A DNA stretch of 34,262 bases from Streptomyces eurythermus (GTDB lineage Bacteria; Actinomycetota; Actinomycetes; Streptomycetales; Streptomycetaceae), in assembly GCF_014649115.1 (NCBI RefSeq), contig NZ_BMSK01000038.1:1-34262 (forward strand), given 5' to 3'. Below, one piece after another: positions 22,415 through 30,732 of this stretch. Each line of letters opens with the position of its first letter. Within the stretch, counting starts at the first letter, position 1. The position numbers and the translations under genes are program-made. The notes beneath the pieces were generated by a model. It searched no databases. It worked only from the letters and a program-made list of their open reading frames with translations, and was not told the DNA's origin.

Positions 22415-23647
22415 TCACGGCGCCGCGGCACCGGCCCGCTCGGCCGTGTCCCGCTCGGCGAGCCGCACGACACTCGGCACCGCCGCCCCGGCCCCGACCA
22501 TCACACCGCACAGGGCGATCCAGCCCAGCGGGCCCGCCGCGAGGCACAGGGTGCTGAGCACGGGCGGGCCGACGGCGGTACCGAGACCGGTGCCCAGGCC
22601 GAACACCCCCTGGTACTCGCCTTGCGCATGCGCGGGCGCGAGCCCGAAGGACACCGCGTACTCGCCGGCGGTGAAGACCATCTCGCCCACGGTGAGCACC
22701 GCCGTCCCGGCGAGCAGCAGGGCCACCGCGGCGGTCTGGGGCACCTGGGCCGCCGCGTGGACCAGCAGCACCGCTGCCGCTATGGCCGGGCCGCTGCGCC
22801 GCAGCGCGCGGGCGCCCTCCCCGGGCGTCTCCACTCCCCGCGCGACACGGCTCTGGAACACGACGACCAGAACGGAACTGAGGGCGAAACAGAGGGAGAC
22901 CGTCCATCGGGGAGCCTGTGTGTGCTCCGCGATCCAGACCGGCATCAGCACCGCCAGGAAGGGCTCGAACATGACCAGGACGCCCGCCAGCAGGCTGACC
23001 GCGACGAACGGCCGGTCGGCCAGCGCGCGCTTGCGCGTTCCCGTACCGGGGTCCTGGGGGTGCGGCGGCAGGTGGCCGAGGCGCGCCACGAGGACCGCGG
23101 CGAGCAGATAGGACGCCATGTCGGCGAGCAGGGCGACCGTGTAGCCGGTCCTCGAGTCCAGTTGCAGCACGATGCCGCCCAGCAGGGAACCGCTGACCAT
23201 CGCCAGGTTCTGCAGGGAGTACAGCCGGGCCCGGTACTGGACCTTGTCCTCCCCGCCGACGTGCGCGATCAGCGCACCGCTGATCGCGGGGAAGGCGCCC
23301 TTGCCCAGGGCCACGAGGGCGATGACCACGACGAAGCCCGTGAAGTCGCGCACCGTCAGCAGCGCCGCCGACGCGGCCGCCTGCACCAGCAGGCCCGCCA
23401 CCCCGACCTCGCGCGGCCCGAACCGGTCCGCGAGGCGCCCCGCGGCCGGGCCGGCCAGCAGCCCGACCAGTGACGCCACGGTCAGTCCGGCGACGACCCG
23501 GGAGGTCGGCAGGTCCACGATCCTGACGAAGAACAGCACCTGGAGCGGGGTCCACACGCCGGTGCCCAGATAGCGGGCGAAGAGCGCGGCGGTGAGCGAG
23601 CGCCGCGGGCCCGGGGAGAGGGGCGCTCGGCGCCCTTGCGCCCTCAC
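22415..23647 (-). CDS. Major facilitator superfamily exporter
   Basis: A 410-residue integral membrane protein with about 12 hydrophobic segments. The MFS loop 2-3 motif appears as GPAAGRLADRFGPREVG and the second half begins after a charged loop (LGHLPPHPQDPGTGTRKRALADRPF). It resembles drug:H+ antiporters and MFS proteins without solute-binding partners, so efflux of the product and self-protection is the likely job. The start is the GTG at 23647, which overlaps the stop of the kinase-like gene by 4 nt; translation is coupled. It is the last gene of the long minus-strand operon. Confidence 0.87.
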   Translation of the reverse strand: MRAQGRRAPLSPGPRRSLTAALFARYLGTGVWTPLQVLFFVRIVDLPTSRVVAGLTVASLVGLLAGPAAGRLADRFGPREVGVAGLLVQAAASAALLTVRDFTGFVVVIALVALGKGAFPAISGALIAHVGGEDKVQYRARLYSLQNLAMVSGSLLGGIVLQLDSRTGYTVALLADMASYLLAAVLVARLGHLPPHPQDPGTGTRKRALADRPFVAVSLLAGVLVMFEPFLAVLMPVWIAEHTQAPRWTVSLCFALSSVLVVVFQSRVARGVETPGEGARALRRSGPAIAAAVLLVHAAAQVPQTAAVALLLAGTAVLTVGEMVFTAGEYAVSFGLAPAHAQGEYQGVFGLGTGLGTAVGPPVLSTLCLAAGPLGWIALCGVMVGAGAAVPSVVRLAERDTAERAGAAAP

Positions 23648-24276
23648 CGGGCCGCCAGCAGGGGTGTGACGATCTCCTTGAGCCGCTCCTGCGCCGCCTG
23701 CGGCGAGTCGGTGTCGACGATGTCCCAGCCGTAGTCCCGCGCCCAGCCGAGCAGGACCTCGCGCACCGCCGTCTGGTGCCGCAGGAAGTCCTCCGGCCGG
23801 CAGCGCGGATCGCGGCCGCATTCGTACGGGCTGAAGTCGCCCTTCTTGCGGCGCAGCGCCTCCTCGGGCGTGACGTCGAAGTAGACGATGCGGTCGACCG
23901 GGGCGATCGCGTCCATGATGGCCTCGACCAGGCCCCGGTGGGTGCCGGCGAGCAGTTCGGCGGCGGCGTGCTTGGCCCAGTACCCGTCGAGGACGACGAG
24001 TTCCTCCTCGGCGGCTGCGGCGTAGTGCGCGGCCATGGTGTTCATCCAGCCGAGGAACAGCATGCGCGCCGGGGAGGGCATCTCGGCGATGCACACCCGT
24101 ATCTCCTGCTGCCGGGTGCCGCGCAGGAAGCGGGCCTCGGGCATGACGGACTCGTCGAACAGCTGCCATTTGCTCAGTGTCCGGAAGGACACGCCCAGTT
24201 CCCCGGCCCAGTCGGCGAGCCGGGCGAGCTGGGTGCTCTTCCCGGCGCCGTCCGGACCGTCCAGTGCGATGATCAA
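23644..24276 (-). CDS. dTMP kinase-like P-loop kinase
   Basis: A 210-residue protein with P-loop GPDGAGKST at residues about 7-15 and an overall thymidylate-kinase layout (LDGYWAKHAA in place of the usual DRY/DRF segment, YFDVTPEEALRRKKGD as lid region). The start is TTG 24276, with AGAGGA in front. Housekeeping dTMP kinases are not normally found in such clusters, and the substrate-binding DR segment is altered, so a different acceptor is likely. A kinase of this fold could phosphorylate a phosphonate to a phosphonyl-phosphate anhydride, a reasonable activation for P-N bond formation. That is inference; a spare or resistant dTMP kinase cannot be excluded. Confidence 0.8.
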   Translation of the reverse strand: MIIALDGPDGAGKSTQLARLADWAGELGVSFRTLSKWQLFDESVMPEARFLRGTRQQEIRVCIAEMPSPARMLFLGWMNTMAAHYAAAAEEELVVLDGYWAKHAAAELLAGTHRGLVEAIMDAIAPVDRIVYFDVTPEEALRRKKGDFSPYECGRDPRCRPEDFLRHQTAVREVLLGWARDYGWDIVDTDSPQAAQERLKEIVTPLLAAR

Positions 24277-24324
24277 GGTTGTCCTCTTCCCTTCTGTCCG
24301 GGCCCGGCCGTGCGGGTGCGGGCC

Positions 24325-25878
24325 TCAGAACGTTCCGAAGTACTCGCGGTGCTCCCATTGCGTGACCTCGCCCGGTTCCACCGGGCCCGCCTTGGCCAGC
24401 CATTCGGCGAACCGCGCGCTCTCGCTGCGCTTGAGCCGGACCAGGCACTCCGTCAGCGGGGCCCCCAGCAGTTCGCGGCACAGCGCGCTGTCCGCGAGCG
24501 CGGTCACCGCCTCGTCCAGGTCCCTCGGCACCACGCGGGCGTCCGGCGCGTGCGGATCGGTGGCCGGGGCGCCGGGACGCAGCCCCCGCTCGACGCCGTC
24601 CAGGCCGGCCGCGAGCTGCGCCGCGAGGTACAGGTAGGGGTTCGCGCAGGGCTCGCCCAGCCGGTTCTCGACGTGGGTGGCCGGTTCTCCCGGCGCGCCC
24701 AGCACCCGGACCATCGCGCCCCGGTTCTCCGGGCTCCACACGACGCGGTCCGGGGAGAGGGAGTACCGCTCGGCGAGGCGCCGGTAGCCGTTGACCGTCG
24801 GCACGCAGAGCGCGGAGACGGCCCGCGCGTGCTCCAGCAGTCCGCCGACGTAGGCGGCTCCCGTCTCCGACAGCGGCGAGGCGCCGTCCTCGGCCGTGAA
24901 GGCGTTGCGGAGTTCCCCGCCCGGGGCCGCCTCCCGGAACAGCGACTGGTGCAGGTGCCAGCCGCTCGGGTCGAACCCGGCGATGCCCGGGAGGGCCATG
25001 AACGAGGCGTGGTGGCCCTGCCGGGCGGCCACCTGTTTCGCCACCGTGCGGAACAGCAGCATCGCGTCCGCCGCGGCCAGCCCTTCCATCGGGTCGAAGG
25101 TGAACTCCACCTGCCCCGGCCCCGCCTCGTGCTCCACGCTGCGCAGCGGCAGCCCCAGGGCGCGTACCGTCCGGGCCAGCGGGGTGAGCACGGGCATGAG
25201 GGCGTCGGTCAGCCCGTCGAGGTTGAACTGGTATCCGCCGTCGACGACTTCCACGGCCGGCGCGTCACCCTGCACCCCGAAACCGCCGACGCCGGCCGGA
25301 CCCGCGGACGCGGACAGCCGGGTCAGGTACCACTCCACCTCCAGTCCGACCACGAAGCTCCAGCCGCCGGCCCGGGCACGGTCGAGGACGCGGCGGAGCA
25401 CGGCGCGGCTGGAGAGGGGGTGGGGGGTTCCGTCGCGCAGGTACTCGTCCCCGACGACCCAGCCGGTGCGTGCCTCGGTGTAGGGCAGTTCGCGGAAGGT
25501 GAGCGGGTCCGGCACCACGAGGAAGTCCCCCGCGCCGGTCAGCTCGGGTATGCCGATGCCGCCGCCCTCGGCGAAGAAGTCGACGGCCACCGCGTGGCCG
25601 GTGTCGAACACGTAGGGGCCCTGGCTCATGTCCATGCCGTTGCGCAGCACGGTGCGGAAGGCGTCGACCGTGAGCGTCTTGGACCGGAACAGTCCGTGCG
25701 GGTCCCCGAAGCCGACCCGGACGAACTCCAGGCCGTCGAGCAGGCCCTCCAGGCGCTCGGCGGCGGCGCGCTGGTCGTCGTTCCACAGCCCGTGACGGGC
25801 GACGAAGCCGGTGCTGCCGGTCGCGATCCGCGGCAGGCCGCGCAGCGGGTCCGCGACGGGAGGGGGATTGTGCGTCAT
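24325..25878 (-). CDS. fzmN: Glutamine-synthetase homolog (FzmN-like)
   Basis: A 517-residue protein with the glutamine-synthetase catalytic domain: a glutamate-rich metal strand (FVVGLEVEWYL), SVEHEAGPGQVEFTF, GWHLHQSLF (the HxHxS block), VWSPENRGAMVRV and HVENRLGEPCANPYLYLAAQLAAGLDG. It falls in the gamma-glutamyl-amine ligase branch and not with nitrogen-assimilation GlnA. In the fosfazinomycin and kinamycin pathways a homolog couples acetylhydrazine to the glutamate gamma-carboxylate, making glutamate the hydrazine carrier. The gene sits in a cassette with amidase, GNAT and lyase homologs, which supports the same role. The ATG overlaps the amidase stop by ATGA. Confidence 0.87.
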   Translation of the reverse strand: MTHNPPPVADPLRGLPRIATGSTGFVARHGLWNDDQRAAAERLEGLLDGLEFVRVGFGDPHGLFRSKTLTVDAFRTVLRNGMDMSQGPYVFDTGHAVAVDFFAEGGGIGIPELTGAGDFLVVPDPLTFRELPYTEARTGWVVGDEYLRDGTPHPLSSRAVLRRVLDRARAGGWSFVVGLEVEWYLTRLSASAGPAGVGGFGVQGDAPAVEVVDGGYQFNLDGLTDALMPVLTPLARTVRALGLPLRSVEHEAGPGQVEFTFDPMEGLAAADAMLLFRTVAKQVAARQGHHASFMALPGIAGFDPSGWHLHQSLFREAAPGGELRNAFTAEDGASPLSETGAAYVGGLLEHARAVSALCVPTVNGYRRLAERYSLSPDRVVWSPENRGAMVRVLGAPGEPATHVENRLGEPCANPYLYLAAQLAAGLDGVERGLRPGAPATDPHAPDARVVPRDLDEAVTALADSALCRELLGAPLTECLVRLKRSESARFAEWLAKAGPVEPGEVTQWEHREYFGTF

Positions 25879-27329
25879 GTGTCCTCTTCGGGCTCTGAGA
25901 ATTGGTCTGGGCGGGCCGTTTCCGCGTACCAGTGCCGCCACGGCCGTGCCCGCTCCAGCCGGCGGGCGGTCGCGAGGACCAGTGGGTCCCGGTGCCGGGC
26001 GCCGACCAGCTGGAGACCGACGGGCAGCCCCGCCGAGGTGCGTCCGGCCGGCACCGAGACCGCCGGCTGGCCGGTCAGGTTGAACGGATAGGTCCCCGGG
26101 GTCCAGGCCAGCCAGGGCAGCCGCCCCTTGGGTACGGCCGGCTCGGGCGCCGACAGCTCGGCGGCGAACGGCAGGACGGGGACCGTGGGCAGCGCCAGCA
26201 GGTCGTAGTCCCGCATCAGCCGGTGGGCCCGTGCCCACAGCCGGTCCCGGCCGGCGTACGCCGCCGCCAGTTCGACGGCGCGAAGGCTCCGCCCGAACTC
26301 GACGACCTCCCGCAGGCCGGGGTCGAGCAGGTCCTCGGTGCCCGGCGGGTCCTCGGCGTGGGCCGCCGCCTCACCGCTGGCCAGGAGCACCTCCAGCAGC
26401 GGGTAGGGGTCCTCGAACGGCGGGTCCAGTTCCTCGACGAGGTGGCCCTGGGCGGCCAGTTCGCCGACCGCTTCCCGGGCCAGGGCCTCGACCTCGGGGT
26501 GGGGGTCGGGTCGGCCGAGCGAACGGATCCAGCCGATGCGCAGCCGTGCGGGCACCGGTGGCCCGGGGGGCACGGCGGTGACCGACCAGGGGTCGCGCGG
26601 GTCGTGTCCGGACATCACGCGCAGCAGCAGCCCGGCGTCCCCGACCGTGCGCGTGAGCGGTCCCAGGTGGGACAGCCCCTCCGAGCTCACGGGCAGGTAG
26701 GGCACCAGGCCGCGGGTGGGCTTGAAGCCCACGACTCCGCAGAAGGCGGCGGGGATGCGGACGGAGCCCGCCCCGTCCGTGCCGGTCGCGGCCACCCCGA
26801 GCCCCGTGGCCACGGCCGCGGCGGCGCCGGCGCTCGAACCGCCCGCGGTGAGCGCGGGGTTCCACGGGTTGCGCGTCGGCGGGCCCAGGCGGTTCACCCC
26901 CGAACCGCTCCAGCCGCCGTCGGGGGTGTTCGTCTTGCCGATGACGACGGCCCCCGCGGCCCGCAGCCGGGCGACCGCGGGGGCGTCCTCGTGGGGCACG
27001 TGGTCGCGGTGCAGCAGTGATCCACGTGTGGTCCGTATGCCCTGGGTGGGGGTCAGGTCCTTGACCGAGACCGGCATGCCGAGCAGGGGACGCTCCCGGA
27101 AGACCCGCGGCCCCTCGCGGACCAGCAGCTCCTCGGCGGCGGACGCCTCCTCGAGGGCGCGCTCGCCCGCGAGCGTGAGGAAGGCGCCGAGCGCGGGATC
27201 CGTCCGTTCGATCGCGTCGAGGACCGCCGTCACGTACTCCTTCGGTGACAGCGTCCGGTCCGCGTACCGCTCGCGCACGGTGGGGATGGAGGCGTACCGG
27301 AGGTCCTCGAAACCGGTTCCGTCAGCCAT
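25875..27329 (-). CDS. fzmO: Amidase signature enzyme (FzmO-like)
   Basis: A 484-residue amidase with an intact Ser-cisSer-Lys triad: Lys90 in VSVKDL, Ser165 in TAGGSSAG and Ser189 in GTDGAGSVRIPAAFCG. The spacings (75 and 24 residues) equal those of fatty acid amide hydrolase. As I recall from the fosfazinomycin/kinamycin work, an amidase of this cassette removes the acetyl group from N-acetyl-glutamylhydrazine to leave glutamylhydrazine. The placement next to the glutamine-synthetase homolog supports this. The start ATG at 27329 overlaps the upstream gene by 8 nt; an in-frame extension to 27443 would run far into that gene and is rejected. Confidence 0.88.
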   Translation of the reverse strand: MADGTGFEDLRYASIPTVRERYADRTLSPKEYVTAVLDAIERTDPALGAFLTLAGERALEEASAAEELLVREGPRVFRERPLLGMPVSVKDLTPTQGIRTTRGSLLHRDHVPHEDAPAVARLRAAGAVVIGKTNTPDGGWSGSGVNRLGPPTRNPWNPALTAGGSSAGAAAAVATGLGVAATGTDGAGSVRIPAAFCGVVGFKPTRGLVPYLPVSSEGLSHLGPLTRTVGDAGLLLRVMSGHDPRDPWSVTAVPPGPPVPARLRIGWIRSLGRPDPHPEVEALAREAVGELAAQGHLVEELDPPFEDPYPLLEVLLASGEAAAHAEDPPGTEDLLDPGLREVVEFGRSLRAVELAAAYAGRDRLWARAHRLMRDYDLLALPTVPVLPFAAELSAPEPAVPKGRLPWLAWTPGTYPFNLTGQPAVSVPAGRTSAGLPVGLQLVGARHRDPLVLATARRLERARPWRHWYAETARPDQFSEPEEDT

Positions 27330-28998
27330 GGAAGGCCCGGTACCAGGCGTTGTCGAAGTCCGAGACGACCACTCCGGCCTCGGCGGCGGCCTGGTGCAGG
27401 CACTCCAGCACCCGGCCGACGGCGATGGCCGCACGCAGATCACCGAGCTCGAACTGCGGGTCCGTGGTGCGCAGCAGCCGCAGGTCGTACAGGCCGGGAC
27501 GGTAGGCGCCGTCCAGCACGATGCCCAGCGGCACCCGGATGGCGTGCCGGACCCCGAAGGCGACGTGGCCGGTGTGGTGGCGGTCCGACCAGTCGGTGAT
27601 GTCCGGCATCACCGGCGCGAAGAACCAGTCGTCGCGGGCCGGTTGCCGCCCCTCGGTCCAGGCCATGGTGTGGGGCAGGTAGTGCCAGGTGTTGTAGCGC
27701 ATCCGCGCGCTGTACGCCGACAGGGTGCGCACCAGGGACGCGGAGTCCCCGTCGAACCGCCGCACGAACCGCCGGCTCGGCGCCACGGCGCAGTAGCAGT
27801 CCCGGGTGGCCGTGGCGGGGCCGAGACCGTCGGTACGACGGGGGCCGCGCCCCATGGCGACATCGCAGCCGAGGGATTCGGCGACCGTCTCGAACACCTC
27901 GTGGAGGAAGGCCTCGTAGGCCGAGCCGAAGCCGGCCGGGGCGGGGCGTTCCGCCAGCGCGCCGGGGATCCGGGCCACGGCGTCCAGCGCCGCCTCGGGG
28001 TCCGTGCCTGTGGTCAGCGGGGTGCCGCAGTGCCGGGCCAGCACCTCGGCCAGGGGCGCGGGGACCTCGGACCAGCCGACGGGCCCGGGCATCATGTCCT
28101 CGCGTTTGTGCAGGCTCACGCCGTTGATCCGGCGGTAGAAGACGGTGCCGGCGCGCACCAGTTCCGCCCGCGCCCGGGCGCAGGTGTCGGCCAGCAGCTC
28201 CAGCCGGGCGCCGATGCCGAGGGCGCCGCAGTCCGGAACGGGGGCGCCGTAGGCGCGGATCCGCTCGCCGAGGAAGGCGGCGAGCTCCTCGGGGTCGAGC
28301 TGGGCGCCGTTGAACTCCTCGGCGCGCACCGGTGCGCCGGAGCTGATCAGGGCGTGCAGGCAGACGACGAACGTCGCCTCCTCCGGGGACCAGGCGGTGA
28401 CGTCGGCCGCCGCCAGGGAGGTCAGCACGGAGGCGTCCGAACCGGGCGCCAGGGAACGGCCCGGCAGGTTGGCGTCGTCACCCAGGTTGCCGAAGGTCCG
28501 GTCGCCCACGTACATGCGCACGGGCGCCATGTGCAGCAGGGCGTGGGCGATGGCGTCCAGCCGGGCCGTGACCTCCGCCCGCGGCCGGTCCGCGAGCCAG
28601 CGCGCGACCTCGGCGTACTGCCGCCGCTGGTGCTCCTCGGCCAGCGCGTGGAGCCGGGTCACCGACCGGGGCCGGCCGGACCACTTCACCGAGCCGAGGA
28701 CATGCCCCGGGCCGCCGGGCGTCGCGCTGCCGTCGGCCAGCACGCGCAGCCGTCCGGTCTCGGAGAGGACCAGCAGCTCCTCGCCCCCGTCCGCGGTGGT
28801 GAGCCCGGCACCGCACAGCTCCGCCGCCTCCAGCAGGACCTGCTCCGGCAGGCTGAGGGCTTTGCGGCCCACGTCCTCGGGGACCTTGCCGTCGAGCGTG
28901 ACGGCTATGCCGACGGCGTCGGCGACCAGGGCCGCGTCACGGGCCCGCGACGCGGCCGCCGCCACCAGCGCCTGGAAACCATCCGTACTGAGCTGCAT
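27322..28998 (-). CDS. Uncharacterised protein of the hydrazine cassette (position of FzmP)
   Basis: A 558-residue soluble protein I cannot assign to a family. The N-terminal 250 residues are mostly Ala/Leu-rich helical sequence. The C-terminal third is rich in aromatic, His and acidic residues (RMRYNTWHYLPHTMAW, DWFFAPVMPDITDWSDRHHTGHVAFG), which could form a metal or redox site, and ends SDFDNAWYRAFHG. There is no signal peptide or membrane segment. It lies between the amidase and GNAT genes, where from memory the fosfazinomycin cassette also has an uncharacterised gene. It is a candidate for making or handling the N-N intermediate (hydrazinosuccinate). The ATG at 28998 has GGTGAG 9 nt upstream; a GTG at 29007, directly after the GNAT stop, is the alternative. 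Confidence 0.8.
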   Translation of the reverse strand: MQLSTDGFQALVAAAASRARDAALVADAVGIAVTLDGKVPEDVGRKALSLPEQVLLEAAELCGAGLTTADGGEELLVLSETGRLRVLADGSATPGGPGHVLGSVKWSGRPRSVTRLHALAEEHQRRQYAEVARWLADRPRAEVTARLDAIAHALLHMAPVRMYVGDRTFGNLGDDANLPGRSLAPGSDASVLTSLAAADVTAWSPEEATFVVCLHALISSGAPVRAEEFNGAQLDPEELAAFLGERIRAYGAPVPDCGALGIGARLELLADTCARARAELVRAGTVFYRRINGVSLHKREDMMPGPVGWSEVPAPLAEVLARHCGTPLTTGTDPEAALDAVARIPGALAERPAPAGFGSAYEAFLHEVFETVAESLGCDVAMGRGPRRTDGLGPATATRDCYCAVAPSRRFVRRFDGDSASLVRTLSAYSARMRYNTWHYLPHTMAWTEGRQPARDDWFFAPVMPDITDWSDRHHTGHVAFGVRHAIRVPLGIVLDGAYRPGLYDLRLLRTTDPQFELGDLRAAIAVGRVLECLHQAAAEAGVVVSDFDNAWYRAFHG

Positions 28999-29007
28999 GA
29001 GGACCAC

Positions 29008-29421
29008 TCACCGGAGCCGGGACGCCGGGTCGAGCGTCCATGCCGAGGGGTGCTGCACGAAGCCGACGCGCGGGTAGTAGTCGACGGCCGCGGGCGCGGA
29101 CAGGAGGATGACCTTCGCCGCCGGGGCCGCCTCGCGGGTGGCCCGGATCAGGTCCCGGCCCACTCCCTGCCGCTGGAACGCCGCGTCCACGGCGAGATCG
29201 CTCAGATAGGTGGCGTACGCCCCGTCGGTGAGGGAGCGGGCGATGCCGATGAGCCGGCCGTCGAGCCGCGCGGTGATCACCAGATTGGCGCCCCGCAGCA
29301 TCCGCGCGAACCGGTCGCGGTCGTCGACGGGCCGGCGCTCGCCCAGTGTGGAGGCCTGGTACAGGGCCGCCACTTCGTCGATGTCGAGATCGGCGCCCGT
29401 GACGCGCTCACAGATCCACAT
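29008..29421 (-). CDS. fzmQ: GNAT acetyltransferase (FzmQ-like)
   Basis: A 137-residue GNAT protein with the acetyl-CoA loop QRQGVGRDLI, preceded by YLSDLAVDAAF, and a C-terminal YYPRVGFVQHPSAW typical of the fold. In fosfazinomycin biosynthesis FzmQ acetylates hydrazinosuccinate, which an adenylosuccinate-lyase homolog then splits into acetylhydrazine and fumarate. Here the gene overlaps the lyase homolog by 14 nt, so the two are translated together, matching that pair of steps. The ATG at 29421 fits better than one at 29442 deeper in the lyase gene. The acyl acceptor is inferred from context. Confidence 0.83.
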   Translation of the reverse strand: MWICERVTGADLDIDEVAALYQASTLGERRPVDDRDRFARMLRGANLVITARLDGRLIGIARSLTDGAYATYLSDLAVDAAFQRQGVGRDLIRATREAAPAAKVILLSAPAAVDYYPRVGFVQHPSAWTLDPASRLR

Positions 29422-30715
29422 GGTCTCGCAGCTCCTCAGCAAGGGTTTCCAGACGTGTCTTCAGGTGCGTGCGGTTCGCCAGGAACCGCTCCGGCGCCAG
29501 TTGCCCCTCGGCCACGGTGACCCCGTGGGCGCGCAGGGCGTCGGCCAGTGCCGAGTCGTTCTGCCATGCCTCGGTCGCCGCCCGCTGCACCAGGCGGTAG
29601 GCGGCCTCCCGGTCGGTGCCCTGCTCCACCAGGTCCACGTAGACGGCGGAGCTGTAGACCAGACCCCGGGTGGCGTCGATGTTCGACCGCATGCGCTCGC
29701 GCGACACCCGCAGGCCGCGGGCCAGTTCGGCGGCCGCGGTCACCTGGTAGTGGGCCGCGATCAGGCTGTCGGGCAGGATGATCCGCTCCACGGACGAGTG
29801 CGCCAGGTCCCGCTCGTGCCACAGGGCCACGTTCTCGTACGCCGCGTGCGCGTTCGCCCGCAGCAGCCGGGCCAGACCGCACAGCCGCTCGCTCGTCGTC
29901 GGGTTGCGCTTGTGGGGCATGGCGCTGGACCCCTGGTACGCGCTGGTGCGGGCCTCCTCCACCTCGGCGACCTCGGTCCGCTGCAACAGCCGCATCTCCA
30001 GCGCGAAGTGCTCGACGACCGCGCCCGACGCGGCGAGCGCGGCGAGCAGCTGGGCGTGCCGGTCGCGGGCCACGACCTGCGTCGGCACGGGCTCCACGCC
30101 GAGCCCCAGCCGGGAGCAGACGAACTCCTCGACGTACGGGGAGATGCTCGCGTAGGTGCCCACGGGGCCGGAGATCGTGCCCACGGACACGGCCTGCCCG
30201 GCCGCCTCCAGCCGGCCGAGGGACCGGTGCACGGCGAAGGCGTGCCCGGCCAGCTTCTGCCCGAAGGAGGTGGGTTCGGCGTGGATGCCGTGGGTCCGCG
30301 CGATGCACGGGGTGTCCCAGTGCTCCAGCGCCCGCTCGACCAGCACCGCGAGCAGTTCGCGGGTCGCGGTCAGCAGCAGCCGGCAGGACCTGGCCAGGGT
30401 GTGGCCCAGTGCCGTGTCCACGAGGTCGTAGCTGGTCATGCCGTGATGGACCCAGCGCGCCGAGTCCTGCGGCATGGTCTCGGTGTACGCGGCCAGGAAC
30501 GCGAGGATCTCGTGGTCCCGGCTGCGTTCCAGCTCGCGGATCCGCGCGACCGGCGGGACGGGCGCGGCCCGGATGACCTCCAGGTCCGCCGCCGGCACCA
30601 CGCCCAGTTCCACCTGTGCCGTGGTCGCCAGCACCTCCACCTCGGCCCAGGCCGCGTACTTCGCTTCCTCGGTCCAGAGCGCGGCCATCTCCGGCCGGGA
30701 GTACCGCTCGATCAT
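29408..30715 (-). CDS. fzmR: Adenylosuccinate-lyase homolog (FzmR-like)
   Basis: A 435-residue member of the fumarase/aspartase superfamily. The signature loop SSAMPHKRNP is complete, and the other conserved blocks are present (HHGMTSYDLVDTAL, ARTHGIHAEPTSFGQK, GPVGTYASI). It closely resembles PurB, but purB is normally a housekeeping gene elsewhere. In fosfazinomycin FzmR releases acetylhydrazine from N-acetyl-hydrazinosuccinate with loss of fumarate, and this gene is coupled to the FzmQ-like acetyltransferase. The start ATG has GAGAGGGGAC upstream. A gap of 17 nt separates it from the SARP gene, so all appear to be co-transcribed. Confidence 0.87.
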   Translation of the reverse strand: MIERYSRPEMAALWTEEAKYAAWAEVEVLATTAQVELGVVPAADLEVIRAAPVPPVARIRELERSRDHEILAFLAAYTETMPQDSARWVHHGMTSYDLVDTALGHTLARSCRLLLTATRELLAVLVERALEHWDTPCIARTHGIHAEPTSFGQKLAGHAFAVHRSLGRLEAAGQAVSVGTISGPVGTYASISPYVEEFVCSRLGLGVEPVPTQVVARDRHAQLLAALAASGAVVEHFALEMRLLQRTEVAEVEEARTSAYQGSSAMPHKRNPTTSERLCGLARLLRANAHAAYENVALWHERDLAHSSVERIILPDSLIAAHYQVTAAAELARGLRVSRERMRSNIDATRGLVYSSAVYVDLVEQGTDREAAYRLVQRAATEAWQNDSALADALRAHGVTVAEGQLAPERFLANRTHLKTRLETLAEELRDHVDL

Positions 30716-30732
30716 GTGGGTTGTCCCCTCTC

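Noticed and set aside
29408..30715. Housekeeping purB
   Set aside because: It is coupled to a GNAT gene and sits in a glutamine-synthetase-like/amidase cassette that matches the hydrazine pathway. A biosynthetic lyase is the better reading, although the sequence alone does not exclude PurB.
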